DNA of 22,300 nt from CAWALV01 sp963782965 (GTDB lineage: Bacteria; Actinomycetota; Actinomycetes; Acidothermales; Acidothermaceae): contig CAWALV010000005.1 of assembly GCA_963782965.1 (NCBI GenBank), forward strand, positions 1-22,300, given 5' to 3'. The position numbers and the translations under genes are program-made. Below, piece by piece: positions 1 to 7,559 of the stretch. Below the pieces are notes generated by a model. That model worked only from the letters and a program-made list of their open reading frames with translations, did no database searches and was not told the origin of the DNA. How positions within the stretch are numbered: the stretch's first letter is position 1; each line of letters begins with the position of its first letter.

Positions 1-21
1 CTCATCGCTTTGAAAAGTGAC

Positions 22-45
22 TTGACTGCCAACTGACTGCCAAAC
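22..45. repeat. Tandem 12-bp repeat, left copy of a window-end direct repeat
   Basis: Two adjacent copies of a unit built around GACTGCCAA lie here. The same double unit recurs in the same orientation at 22177-22201, differing only by one A. The sequences flanking the two sites are not alike. It could be a protein-binding site or part of an attachment region of an integrated element, or the coding end of an integrase lying to the left. The function is not established. Confidence 0.6.
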
Positions 46-114
46 TTCTGTGTGCTTCTCCGGTTCATGCTTGACACTCTCGTTCCGGTTCCTGGGCGAC
101 AGGTTGTGGACGCG

Positions 115-157
115 GTTTCGGTAGGTGGGCGACAGTCGTTTCGGTAGGTGGGCGACA
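115..157. repeat. IS left-end 20-bp direct repeats
   Basis: Two exact copies of GTTTCGGTAGGTGGGCGACA occur at 115-134 and 138-157, 23 bp apart start to start. A third copy with 15 of 19 matches lies at 83-101. They are inverse to the motifs after the transposase stop codon. The second copy overlaps the upstream GTG at 148, which argues that this region is terminal DNA and not coding sequence. Confidence 0.8.
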
Positions 158-234
158 CTCACGCTCAGATCGGCGTTTGGCGCGACCTGTTTCGCTTCGT
201 CTCGACCGTGTGGTCGTGGCGGAGGGAGCCGGGT

Positions 235-1707
235 GTGCTGGCGGAGCTGAACGTCGTGGAGCAGCGGTATCGGGCGGTCCTTGAGGTGTTGGCCGGCGCG
301 ACGGTGACTGATGTCGCGTTGCGGTATGGGGTGGTTCGCCAGACGGTGCACGGCTGGTTGCGCCGCTATGCGGGCGAGGGCGGGCTGGGCGGGTTGGCGG
401 ATCGTTCGTCGCGGCCGGATTCGTGTCCGCATCAGATGCCGGCGCCGGTGGAGGCGATCGTGGTGGCGATGCGCCGGGCGCATCCGGCGTGGGGTCCGGA
501 TCGGATCCGTTGGCAGCTCGAGCGCGATGGGGTGTCGCCGTTGCCGAGCCGCTCGAGTGTGTATCGGGCGTTGAGGCGCCATGGGCTGGTGGAGGCGAGC
601 AAACGTAAGCGGCGTCGGGAGGATTACCGGCGTTGGGAGCGCGGCCGGTCGATGGAGTTGTGGCAGATGGATGTGATGGGCCGCGCGTTTCTGGCGGACG
701 GCCGGGAGTGCAAGGTGGTGACCGGGATCGATGACCATTCCCGGTTCGTGGTGTGCGCGAAGGTGGTGGCCCGGGCGACCGCGCGGCCGGTGGTCGCGGC
801 GCTGGTGCAGGCGCTGCGCCGGCACGGGATCCCCGAGCAGGTGTTGACGGACAACGGAAAAGTGTTCACCGCGCGGTTCGGCCTTGGGCCGGGTCCGGTG
901 TTGTTCGACAAGGTCTGCCACGACAACGGCATCAAGCATTTGTTGACCGCGCCGTATTCGCCGACCACGACGGGGAAGATCGAGCGGTTCCACAAGACGT
1001 TGCGCGCGGAGTTCCTCCTCGAGCACGACCGCCGGCATGCCAGCGTGGAGGAGTTGCAGGCCGCGGTCGATGTGTGGGTCGAGCAATACAACACCGAGCG
1101 GCCGCACCAGTCGTGCGGCGGCCGGCCGCCGGCCGAACGGTTCGCACTCGCCGCGGCCAGCGGGTTGGCCGTGGTCGATGAGTCCGCCTCGGCGGTCCTG
1201 CCGGCGCAGCGTGTCGTGTCGCGCCCGGGTGGGGTCGCCCGCTGGGTGAACGCGCACGGGCGGATTTCTCTTGCCGGGTTCGACTATCCGGTCGGGGCGA
1301 GCTTCGCCGGTGAACCGGTCGAGGTCGTCGTGGCCGGCGGGCTGGTCGAGGTGTTCCACGCCGGGGTGCTGGTCGCCACCGCTGTGCAGCGGCTCAAAGC
1401 CGACCAGCAAGACCGGGGGATCCGGCCGCGGGCACCGCAGCAGCGGCGCGCACGACCGGCGACCACCGGGTTGAGCGTGACCCGCATCGTCGACGCCAGT
1501 GGATCGGTCAGCTTCGCCGGCGCCCCGTACCGGTGCGGGGTGCGCTGGGCCCGGCAGACCGTGCAGGTCTCGATCGTCGCCGGCTCGGTGCAGCTCGCCA
1601 AAGACGGCCGGGTCATCCGCATCCACCCGATCCGCCACGACCGCACCCGTGAGCTCGGCGCGTTCGCCAACCCCAACGGCCGACCCCGACGCGCGACCGC
1701 CAGCTGA
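235..1707 (+). CDS. IS481-family DDE transposase
   Basis: This enzyme cuts and rejoins the insertion sequence ends. An N-terminal helix-turn-helix (about residues 23-43) precedes an rve integrase core. The catalytic triad is visible as Asp146 (QMDVMG), Asp206 (LTDNGK) and Glu250 (KIERFH). A long C-terminal part holds two related beta-rich segments containing AGFDYPVG and AGAPYRCG, as in the longer actinobacterial members. I chose GTG 235 because GGAGGG lies about 8 bases upstream and the protein then begins LAELNVVEQRY, close to the usual family start. The frame is open back to a GTG at 148, but that stretch overlaps the terminal repeats. The gene looks intact, about 490 residues. Confidence 0.88.
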   Translation: MLAELNVVEQRYRAVLEVLAGATVTDVALRYGVVRQTVHGWLRRYAGEGGLGGLADRSSRPDSCPHQMPAPVEAIVVAMRRAHPAWGPDRIRWQLERDGVSPLPSRSSVYRALRRHGLVEASKRKRRREDYRRWERGRSMELWQMDVMGRAFLADGRECKVVTGIDDHSRFVVCAKVVARATARPVVAALVQALRRHGIPEQVLTDNGKVFTARFGLGPGPVLFDKVCHDNGIKHLLTAPYSPTTTGKIERFHKTLRAEFLLEHDRRHASVEELQAAVDVWVEQYNTERPHQSCGGRPPAERFALAAASGLAVVDESASAVLPAQRVVSRPGGVARWVNAHGRISLAGFDYPVGASFAGEPVEVVVAGGLVEVFHAGVLVATAVQRLKADQQDRGIRPRAPQQRRARPATTGLSVTRIVDASGSVSFAGAPYRCGVRWARQTVQVSIVAGSVQLAKDGRVIRIHPIRHDRTRELGAFANPNGRPRRATAS

Positions 1708-1715
1708 AACGATCA

Positions 1716-1757
1716 TGTCGCCCACGTACCGGTCAGCCGATGTCGCGCGGGTACCGG
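1716..1757. repeat. IS right-end inverted repeats
   Basis: TGTCGCCCACGTACCGG at 1716-1732 is the inverse of the left-end motif. A second, weaker copy (TGTCGCGCGGGTACCGG) follows at 1741-1757, 25 bp further on. They begin 9 bases after the transposase stop codon and mark the right end of the insertion sequence. Confidence 0.75.
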
Positions 1758-1797
1758 AGATTGACACCTTCACCGCCGGTGGTGGCGACGATGGTGG

Positions 1798-3001
1798 ATG
1801 GACACGATTCGGTGGGATCAGCAGGAGGCCCCGCGCCGTCGGCGGCGTGGGGGTGGGACGCAGCGGGAACGCCGCCCGGGGGTGTGGGAGGTGCGGGTCC
1901 CGACTGGTGAGGTGGTGGCCGGTCGGGCCCGGCAGCGCTCGTTCGTCGTGTAGGCAGCGCGGCGGATGCGCAGGCGTTACGCGCGCGTCTGGTCAGCCAG
2001 CCGGAGGTGCCGGCGCCGGCGCTGATCACGGTCGCAGAGTTGCTGCGGATGTGGGTGGCGGCCGACCATCCGTGGAAGCCGTCGACGCTGGTGGGGTTCC
2101 GCTCGGTGGTACGCGCTCTAGCCGGCGACCCGCCGGCTTTCGAGCGGGTCGCCGGCGCTGACCCCGCGGCTGTTGCGCGAGACGATGGATCGCTGGCGCG
2201 CGGACGGGGTGAGTGCGGCCGTGGTGGCCGGACGGTTTCGTGTGCTGCGCTCGGCGCTGAGGTGGGGATGGGGCGAGCGGCTCATCGACAGCCACCCGAT
2301 CCGGGCCATGCGCGGACCGGCCCGCCCGGATCCGCGCCGGCCCCTGGGAGATGAGCAGGTGCGGGCGCTGCTGCAGGCCGCTGAGATCCGGCTGCTCGAG
2401 GCGGTCGCCAACAACACGGGTGGCGTGGCGGATGCGCGGCGGGTGGCTCGTGCCGAGCAGGGATTGCTGCTGGTCCGCCTCGCCGCGGACACCGGCGCCG
2501 GCGCGGCGAACTCGCCGCGCTGCGCATCGACGACTTGGCCGGGCGGGTGTTGCCGATCAGCCGGGCGTTTTCTGCGGGGGTGTTGACCACCCCGAAGTCC
2601 GGGCGGGGCCGCACGGTGACGGTGGGTGCGGGCACCGCCGCGCTGTGTGCGCTGGCGGCACGGTCGGGCCGTGGCTGTTCAGCCCCGACGCCGAGCATCG
2701 GATCCCCGTGCGTGCCGAGCGGTTGGGCCGCTGGTTCGATGAGGTGCGGATCGCCGCCGACGTGCCGGAGGCCAGCTTGCACCGGCTGCGGCATTCGGTG
2801 GCCACGTTCCTTGTCGCCCGCGGCCAGGTCATGCAGGCCCAGCACCGGCTCGGCCACGCCGACGCGGCGACGACGCTGCGGGTTTACGCGCATGCGCTGC
2901 CTGGCACCGACACGACGGTTGCCGACGCGATCGATGACCACCTGCAGGCTGCCGCTGACGACTGTGCCGTGGCCGGGCGCCGGGACGGGCCGGCGAGATG
3001 A
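1798..3001 (+). pseudogene. Tyrosine recombinase (phage/ICE integrase), frameshifted
   Basis: A complete tyrosine-recombinase fold can be read only by changing frame about four times. ATG 1798 begins an N-terminal part containing RPGVWEVRVP, stopped by TAG at 1951. The SAM-like core-binding region (AELLRMWVAADHPWKPSTL) continues from about 1950 in a second frame. LLRETMDRWRADGV follows in the first frame from about 2150. ARRGELAALRIDD, holding the first catalytic Arg, and the TTPKSGRGR beta-hairpin Lys appear from about 2500. HRLRHS, LGHAD and the RVYAH nucleophile Tyr appear in a third frame from about 2665. All catalytic motifs survive, so the gene decayed recently or the indels are read errors. 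An insertion sequence ends just upstream. It probably once mobilised this region. Confidence 0.85.
2121..2156. repeat. Perfect 13-bp inverted repeat inside the recombinase remnant
   Basis: GCCGGCGACCCGC at 2121-2133 pairs exactly with 2144-2156 across a 10-base loop. It lies at the point where the recombinase reading frame shifts, so it may be a site of replication slippage. No T-tract follows, so it is a poor terminator candidate. Confidence 0.5.
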
Positions 3002-3048
3002 CCGTCGGTGTGTGCGCATAGTCAAGATCTGGGCGCGCCCGCCGGCCC

Positions 3049-3054
3049 TACGCT
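3049..3054 (+). promoter_or_regulatory. Candidate -10 element for a leaderless toxin-antitoxin transcript
   Basis: TACGCT fits the actinobacterial TANNNT -10 pattern and ends 6 bases before the GTG at 3061. Transcription would then start at or next to the start codon, giving a leaderless message, which agrees with the absence of a ribosome-binding site. No convincing -35 box is seen. Confidence 0.4.
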
Positions 3055-3060
3055 GGGTGG

Positions 3061-3291
3061 GTGGAGTTCACTCGGATCAGCGTCGACCCGGCCGTGATGG
3101 GCGGGGTTGCGACGGTGCGCGGGTTGCGGATCCCGGTGGCCAGCGTGGTCGCGATGGTCGCGCACGGCATGACGGCGGAGGAGATCGTCGCCGAGTTGCC
3201 CGATCTGCAGGCCGCGGACGTCGCGGAAGCGTTGCGGTGCGCGGCCGAACAGCTACGGGAGCGGCATCTGCCGTTGCGCCCGAGCGCGTGA
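3061..3291 (+). CDS. DUF433-family antitoxin (VapB-like)
   Basis: This 76-residue protein has the DUF433 pattern: FTRISVDPAVMGGVATVRGLRIPV, then a helix-turn-helix-like half with MTAEEIVAELPDLQAADVAEAL. Such proteins are partners of PIN-like DUF5615 toxins. They neutralise the nuclease and probably bind their own promoter. The GTG start lies directly behind a -10-like TACGCT. The stop codon overlaps the next start as GTGA, so the two genes are translationally coupled. The antitoxin is intact although its partner is frameshifted. Confidence 0.8.
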   Translation: MEFTRISVDPAVMGGVATVRGLRIPVASVVAMVAHGMTAEEIVAELPDLQAADVAEALRCAAEQLRERHLPLRPSA

Positions 3292-3697
3292 GATTGCTGG
3301 TCGACAACAACCTGTCGCCTCGCCTCGCCGCCAGTTGCGCGCACACGGTCATGACGTCGAACATGTGCGCGACCAGGGCCTGGCCGCGGCGCCTGACGGG
3401 CAGGTGCTCGGGTTCGCGCGAGAACACGACCGTGTGCTGGTCTCCGCCGACACCGACTTCGGCACGCTCCTCGCGCGCACCGGCATGAGGACGTCGTCCG
3501 TGGTGTTGATCCGCCGCAGCGGTGCACGCCGGGCGACGGAGTTGGCGAAACTGCTGCTCGCGAACCTCGGAACGGTCGAGGAGGACCTCAACGCCGGTGC
3601 GATCGTAGTCGTCGGCGACAACGAACTACGGGTCCCCCCCGGCTGCCAATCCCGCCGGGGCGCTGAGCATACGCAGGTGACGAGCGCGCCACGGTAA
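3288..3697 (+). pseudogene. DUF5615 PIN-like toxin, frameshifted
   Basis: The first 15 codons from GTG 3288 (VRLLVDNNLSPRLAA) carry the Asp of the PIN-like active site. The frame is then lost, and the rest (LRAHGHDVEHVRDQGL, LVSADTDFGTLLA, SVVLIRRS) continues in another frame up to TAA 3697. One missing base near 3329-3333 explains the break. The second acidic cluster, SADTDFG, is intact. Members of this family are predicted RNases paired with DUF433 antitoxins. Here the product would be truncated and inactive unless the shift is a sequencing error or is bypassed by the ribosome. Confidence 0.8.
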
Positions 3698-3998
3698 CGC
3701 GGACAAGTCGATCTGAACGATGCCATCGCGGCATCCGACGCAGGTCCGTCGCAGACCCCGTGGTGAGGCGCCCGCCAAATCGGCGGGGCATTGCTCGCCG
3801 CTCGCCGCGCCCGTGACACTGCCGTCCGGGCGCGCGGACGCGCGTCGGGCGCTGACGGCGGGTTGCAGCAGTCCAACTGCAACTCGTGCAGACGCAGGCC
3901 CGCGATCTCCCGGACGGGTGGCCTGTTGTGGGCGTAGCACGAGCGCGGCGTCGACGGCGTGGCCCCACTGTGGTCGCTCGGCGGATCCTCGCCGCGGC
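3698..3998. other. Gene-free stretch between toxin remnant and FGE
   Basis: I see no convincing gene in these 301 bases. Open frames exist on both strands but are arginine- and proline-rich and resemble nothing I recognise. A small hairpin, CCCGCC at 3771-3776 with GGCGGG at 3782-3787, could end the minus-strand FGE transcript, but it has no T-tract. The stretch may hold remnants of the mobile left flank. Confidence 0.45.
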
Positions 3999-4958
3999 TT
4001 AGCCCACCGAACGTGGCTGCTGGTTGGCGCAGCGGAACCCGATGTTCGCTGAAGCCGAATCGGGGGTGTTGCTCGAACGGGCGGCGACGCGGTAGCGGTG
4101 GCAGTAGGAGTGGTGGCAAAGGTAGGAGCCGCCACGCATGACGCGCGCCGTTCCGCTCTCCGGCCCGGCGGGGTCGCGGTATGCCGACTGGGCGTAGTAA
4201 TCGGGCGCGAACCAGTCGGCGCACCACTCCCACACGTTCCCCGAGGTCTGGTAGAGCCCGTACCCGTTGGGCGCGAACGTTTTGACGGGCGCCGTGGTGA
4301 GGTAGCCGTCGTCGCCGGTGTTGTGGGTGGGAAAGGTGCCCTGCCAGATGTTGCAGCGCCAACGTCCGCGCGGGTTGAGGTCGTCGCCCCAGGGGAAGCG
4401 GGCGGCGGGCAGCCCGCCGCGGGCGGCGTACTCCCATTGCGCTTCGGTCGGTAGCACCTTACCGGCCCATGCGCAGAAGGCCTGCGCGTCGTTCCAGGTG
4501 ACGTGGACGACGGGGTGGTTCTGCCGGTGGACGACGTCCGAGCCTGGCCCTTCGGGATGGCGCCAGTCGGCTCCGCGCACCGCGAGCCACCACGGCGTGC
4601 CGGCGACGCGGTGCAGTACGTCGGTGGGTGCCCCCTGGAAGGCCAACTGAAAGACGGCGGAGACGCCGAGTTGCTCGGCTTCGGTGACCCAGCCGGTCGC
4701 TTTCACGAAGGCGGCGAACTGGGCGTTGGTCACCGGGGTGGGATCGATGAAGAACGGTGACAGTTCGACGTCGTGCACCGGCAGTTCGCCGTCGGCCGGG
4801 TAGCCCTCATCGAAGTGATCACCCATCGCGAACTGCCCGCCGGGCAGCTGCACTTGGCCGTGGGTGTTGATCGAGCCACGTGCCGGGAGCGGACCGGATC
4901 GGGCCGGCGTGATTTGCATAGTGGGCGAGCAACACGGGCCTACCTGTCCTGATGACAC
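3999..4958 (-). CDS. Formylglycine-generating enzyme (sulfatase activator)
   Basis: This copper-dependent oxidase converts the Cys of a CxPxR sulfatase motif to formylglycine. The whole FGE-sulfatase domain is present. It runs from LPGGQFAMG near residue 38, through HPVVHVTWNDAQAFCAWAG and LPTEAQWEYAARGG, to RGGSYLCHHSYCHRYRVAAR, whose Cys281 and Cys286 are the two active-site cysteines. There is no signal peptide, so it acts in the cytosol. The GTG at 4958 has a strong GAGGTGA site 5 bases upstream; ATG 4919 is the alternative and has a poor site. It follows the GH93 gene by 68 bases and is probably co-transcribed with it. Its likely client is the sulfatase at 13284-14783, in the divergent operon. 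Confidence 0.93.
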   Translation of the reverse strand: MSSGQVGPCCSPTMQITPARSGPLPARGSINTHGQVQLPGGQFAMGDHFDEGYPADGELPVHDVELSPFFIDPTPVTNAQFAAFVKATGWVTEAEQLGVSAVFQLAFQGAPTDVLHRVAGTPWWLAVRGADWRHPEGPGSDVVHRQNHPVVHVTWNDAQAFCAWAGKVLPTEAQWEYAARGGLPAARFPWGDDLNPRGRWRCNIWQGTFPTHNTGDDGYLTTAPVKTFAPNGYGLYQTSGNVWEWCADWFAPDYYAQSAYRDPAGPESGTARVMRGGSYLCHHSYCHRYRVAARSSNTPDSASANIGFRCANQQPRSVG

Positions 4959-4983
4959 GATCTCACCTCTACACCTTGCGGCT

Positions 4984-5017
4984 CCCGGCGCGATGGGAGG
5001 GTGCCCACCGCGCCGGG
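4984..5017 (-). terminator. Intra-operon GC hairpin after the GH93 gene
   Basis: CCCGGCGCG at 4984-4992 pairs perfectly with 5009-5017 around a 16-base loop that can itself pair GGG with CCC. It starts 10 bases beyond the GH93 stop codon and lies upstream of the FGE start. It has no T-tract. It is more likely an attenuator or an mRNA 3'-end stabiliser, giving more of the secreted enzyme than of FGE, than a full stop. Confidence 0.5.
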
Positions 5018-5026
5018 AAGCCGGCC

Positions 5027-7132
5027 TTACACCGCGACGTGCCAGACCTGGGTCCACAGCCCGTTGCAGTCATAGATCTGCAGCTGCGTGCCTGCGGTGG
5101 TGTTGCCCTGCGGATCGTCGAGGCAGCGGCCGGATTGCGGGTTGTACAGCGACCCGTCCGACCGTGCCACCCACTGCTGGCCGCCGGCTTGGTCGCAGTC
5201 CCACAGCTGGACCTTGGTGAAGTTCGCCGTGCCGTTGCCCTGAATATCGAGGCACTTTCCGAATGCGCGCACGGTGCCGTCGGCGTCCATTGCCCACTGC
5301 TGCCCGGGCACGCCGTTGCAGTTCCACAACTGGACGGCGTTGCCGTTCGTCGGCGTGTTGGTATTTACGTCGACGCACATTGTGTTGCTGCCGGGCCCGG
5401 AAATCTCGCTCGTCGGATAGCCGGGAAGGTTCCACACCTGCGTCCAGAGGCCGTTGCAGTCGTAGATCTGCAGCTGCGTCCCGTTGCCGGTCTGGCCTTG
5501 CGGGTCGTCCAGGCAGCGGCCCGATTGCGGGTTGTACAGCGAGCCGTCGGCCCGCGGTCGCCATTGCTGGCCGCCGGCCTGGTCGCAGTCCCACAGTTGG
5601 ACCTTGGTGAAGTTCGCCGTGCCGTTGCCCTGAATATCGAGGCACTTCCCGAATGCCCGCACCGTACCGTCGGCGTCCATTGCCCACTGCTGACCCGGCA
5701 CGCCGTTGCAGGTCCACAACTGGACGGCGTTGCCGTTCACGTCGGTGTTCGTGTTGACGTCCATGCACTGGTTCGTCGCGTTCGGGCCCTTAATCGCACC
5801 GACCGGGCCGGATACCACGTCAGTGCCGAACTGCACCTCGCACTTGCCGTTGCTGATGTGGGTGCCCGCCAGGTAAAGAATCTTCGTCCCGGAAACGGAC
5901 GGCAGGATCGGCGAGCTGTAGCCCGCACAACTGGTCTCCGAGCCGTCGTAGCCGCCGGTCGGGTTGGTGTTGACCGGTGCGGTGAGTTCCGTCCAACTGC
6001 CCGAACCGAGATTGGTGTTGGCGAACAGCACCGTGCCGGACTCGTCCTGCACGGTGACGTTGCCGTCCGGACCCGACACCACGCGCTGGCCCGACATGAT
6101 CAGCGTGCCGTTCGATCCGCCGAAAGGCGACCACGCAACGTACGGCGTATGCAGAAGATGCCTGCCGTCGCTCGTCTGCACGAGGGTGCCGAGGCCGGAG
6201 ACCGGCGACCAATTCACGCCGTCCGGGGATGTCTTGAAATAGGCCGAGCAGGCGGTGTCGGGGTCGTAACCCGCTTTGCAGTCTTCGTACGACATCCCGT
6301 AGGTCCCGTTCGGCAGCTTCACGACAGTCGTCATGCCAGGCCGTTGGACGCCGTCCTGCACCGCGACGTCGTACACCTCGGATCCCCACGTGAGACCGCC
6401 GTTGCTCGATTCGACGTGCGCGAGAACCTGCGCGTAGCCGTTGCTCGACGGGCGCTCGTCGGAGAAGTAGCAGACGAGGTTGCCGTCGCCCGCGACGGCG
6501 AACTCCGGTTCCCAGATGCCGTGGCCCTGGGTGTTGGCCATGCCGGATTCCGAGGTGCAGGAGCTGCGGTACGACCACGTCGACCCGTGGTCGGTGCTCA
6601 CGAAGACCTCGATCGCTTGGTGCGTGTAGTCGTGCCGCGTCCACGCCGTCCCGGCCGCGAGCAACGTCCCGGCCGGCAGCGAACCCTCTGCCTGTGGCAG
6701 CTCGAACAGCGTGGGCCCGTCGAGGTCGCCGCCGCCGACGGTGTCGGTGACAGTGCTGATCGGGGACGCCGACCACGTGGCGCCGTCGTCCGTCGACCGA
6801 TAGATCGGGAAGTTGGCCGGGGTGGAGCCCACGCCCGAGTGCGAGAACGTCGCGAGCAGCGTGCCGTTCGCCGTCCCGCTGTGCTGCAGGCGGATCACCC
6901 GGGGGTAGCTCGCGTCCTCGTTCGGGTTGGCGGACGTGTTCGGGCTGTAGAGCACGCCGGCGCTTGTACTTGCGGCGGCCCCTCGGGCGAGGACGCCGGC
7001 GGCGCCGCCCGCGAGCAGCAGCGTCGCAGCGGCGGCGCGGGAAGCGACCTTGATCACCCGCCGCGGTGTCACGCGGCGATCGTCGGGTGTGGTTCGTCGA
7101 GCGCGTTGCATAGTTCGTCGAGCGCGTTGCAT
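5027..7132 (-). CDS. Secreted GH93-like (exo-arabinanase type) sialidase-fold hydrolase with two ricin-type lectin domains
   Basis: Residues 24-54 form an export signal: TPRRVIKV, then a hydrophobic Ala/Leu stretch and an AAAS cleavage region; the twin Arg is weakly Tat-like. A six-bladed propeller follows, with Asp boxes at about 113-120, 179-186, 242-249 and 301-308. GIWEPEF (Glu208) and RPGMTTVVKLPNGTYGMSYE (Glu283) resemble GH93, whose fungal members release arabinobiose from alpha-1,5-L-arabinan; these two Glu are my catalytic candidates. Residues 447-576 and 577-701 are beta-trefoil lectin domains with repeated QLW/QQW motifs, likely for polysaccharide binding. ATG 7132 has GGAGG 4 bases upstream. 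The nearby GH51 supports an arabinan role. A GH33-like sialidase is the less likely alternative. Confidence 0.82.
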   Translation of the reverse strand: MQRARRTMQRARRTTPDDRRVTPRRVIKVASRAAAATLLLAGGAAGVLARGAAASTSAGVLYSPNTSANPNEDASYPRVIRLQHSGTANGTLLATFSHSGVGSTPANFPIYRSTDDGATWSASPISTVTDTVGGGDLDGPTLFELPQAEGSLPAGTLLAAGTAWTRHDYTHQAIEVFVSTDHGSTWSYRSSCTSESGMANTQGHGIWEPEFAVAGDGNLVCYFSDERPSSNGYAQVLAHVESSNGGLTWGSEVYDVAVQDGVQRPGMTTVVKLPNGTYGMSYEDCKAGYDPDTACSAYFKTSPDGVNWSPVSGLGTLVQTSDGRHLLHTPYVAWSPFGGSNGTLIMSGQRVVSGPDGNVTVQDESGTVLFANTNLGSGSWTELTAPVNTNPTGGYDGSETSCAGYSSPILPSVSGTKILYLAGTHISNGKCEVQFGTDVVSGPVGAIKGPNATNQCMDVNTNTDVNGNAVQLWTCNGVPGQQWAMDADGTVRAFGKCLDIQGNGTANFTKVQLWDCDQAGGQQWRPRADGSLYNPQSGRCLDDPQGQTGNGTQLQIYDCNGLWTQVWNLPGYPTSEISGPGSNTMCVDVNTNTPTNGNAVQLWNCNGVPGQQWAMDADGTVRAFGKCLDIQGNGTANFTKVQLWDCDQAGGQQWVARSDGSLYNPQSGRCLDDPQGNTTAGTQLQIYDCNGLWTQVWHVAV
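5030..5794 (-). repeat. 390-bp tandem duplication encoding the two lectin domains
   Basis: The coding DNA of the two trefoil domains (about 5405-5794 and 5030-5404) is nearly identical at an offset of 390 bp. For example, the stretch beginning at 5221 recurs at 5611. The shared core AMDADGTVRAFGKCLDIQ is identical in both proteins. Differences cluster at the linkers. This indicates recent internal duplication or gene conversion. Confidence 0.85.
7091..7132 (-). repeat. 21-bp in-frame tandem repeat at the GH93 start
   Basis: The first 42 coding bases are two copies of a 21-base unit beginning ATGCAACGCGCTCGACG, giving MQRARRT twice. Each copy supplies an ATG, at 7132 and 7111; only the first has a GGAGG site. 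On the plus strand each copy contains CGTTGCAT, one half of the LacI-type palindrome found upstream. Confidence 0.8.
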
Positions 7133-7203
7133 AGAGCCTCCAGCGACTGATCGTGCGCCGCGACAGCGGGCTCGCCTCGTCGGGCGCGGGGAGTGGGAAG
7201 GGC

Positions 7204-7254
7204 GTGCAACGTTGCAGCACATGATCCTTGACCCTTACCCTGCATCGATGCAAG
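7204..7254 (-). promoter_or_regulatory. Promoter/operator region of the GH93-FGE unit
   Basis: Two perfect 12-bp palindromes occur: TGCAACGTTGCA at 7205-7216 and the variant TGCATCGATGCA at 7241-7252. The outer one overlaps a candidate -35 (TTGCAT on the minus strand) that is followed 18 bases later by AAGGAT. The palindromes have the CG centre typical of LacI-family operators and match the pairs in front of the other units. The likely reader is the LacI protein at 16425-17480. The spacing here is 36 bp, not 31 bp as at the other two sites. Confidence 0.7.
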
Positions 7255-7383
7255 AGGCTGAAGGGGAGATTTCGGGCGAGGGGCGACGCCCGCGCGATCG
7301 TGGGGCTCCGGCCCGGCCGAGCGGCAGGTGGCCACCGGCCGGCAGCATCCGCGGCCGCAATCAAAATGTGATGTCCCGCGCTA

Positions 7384-7428
7384 TTGCAACGTGGCAAGAG
7401 ACTTCGCTAACGTCTTGCAACGTTGTAT
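7384..7428 (+). promoter_or_regulatory. Promoter with paired LacI-type operators for the transporter/hydrolase operon
   Basis: TTGCAACGTGGCAA (7384-7397) and TTGCAACGTTGTAT (7415-7428) are near-palindromes 31 bp apart, about three helical turns. A candidate promoter is embedded: TTGCAA at 7384-7389 as -35, an 18-base spacer and TAACGT at 7408-7413 as -10. A repressor bound at both sites would cover the promoter. The resulting mRNA would have a leader of about 140 bases before the ATG at 7560, in which I see no further clear signal. Confidence 0.7.
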
Positions 7429-7559
7429 TGCGAGGCCAAGGCAGCGAGATCGAGCTCCACCAGCTGAGCTTCGTCGCCGAGCACCGCCCCGACGCCGCGC
7501 CGTCGCGCGCCGGGTGTGCATCGTGGGCGAGGAACCAACGGACGAAAGTCGAGGTAGCA

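Larger units (their letters stand above)
83..1757 (+). mobile_element. IS481-type insertion sequence
   Basis: A DDE transposase gene is enclosed by inverted terminal motifs. On the left, three direct copies of a motif ending in GGTGGGCGACA lie at 83-101 (diverged), 115-134 and 138-157. On the right, the inverse motif lies at 1716-1732 (TGTCGCCCACGTACCGG) and 1741-1757 (a weaker copy). The best left and right copies match at 14 of 15 bases in inverted orientation. Multi-copy ends of this kind probably bind transposase at several sites. No clear target duplication is visible, so the exact outer limits are uncertain. The element sits about 40 bp upstream of a broken recombinase gene. Confidence 0.75.

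Noticed and set aside
3349..4437. A long minus-strand frame overlapping the FGE gene and the toxin
   Set aside because: It is Arg/Pro-rich, without recognisable motifs, and overlaps the well-supported FGE in another frame.
4952..7150. A 732-codon plus-strand reading frame opposite the GH93 gene
   Set aside because: It is the antisense shadow of a recognised gene with signal peptide, Asp boxes and lectin repeats. The translated product is Arg/Val-rich and resembles no family.
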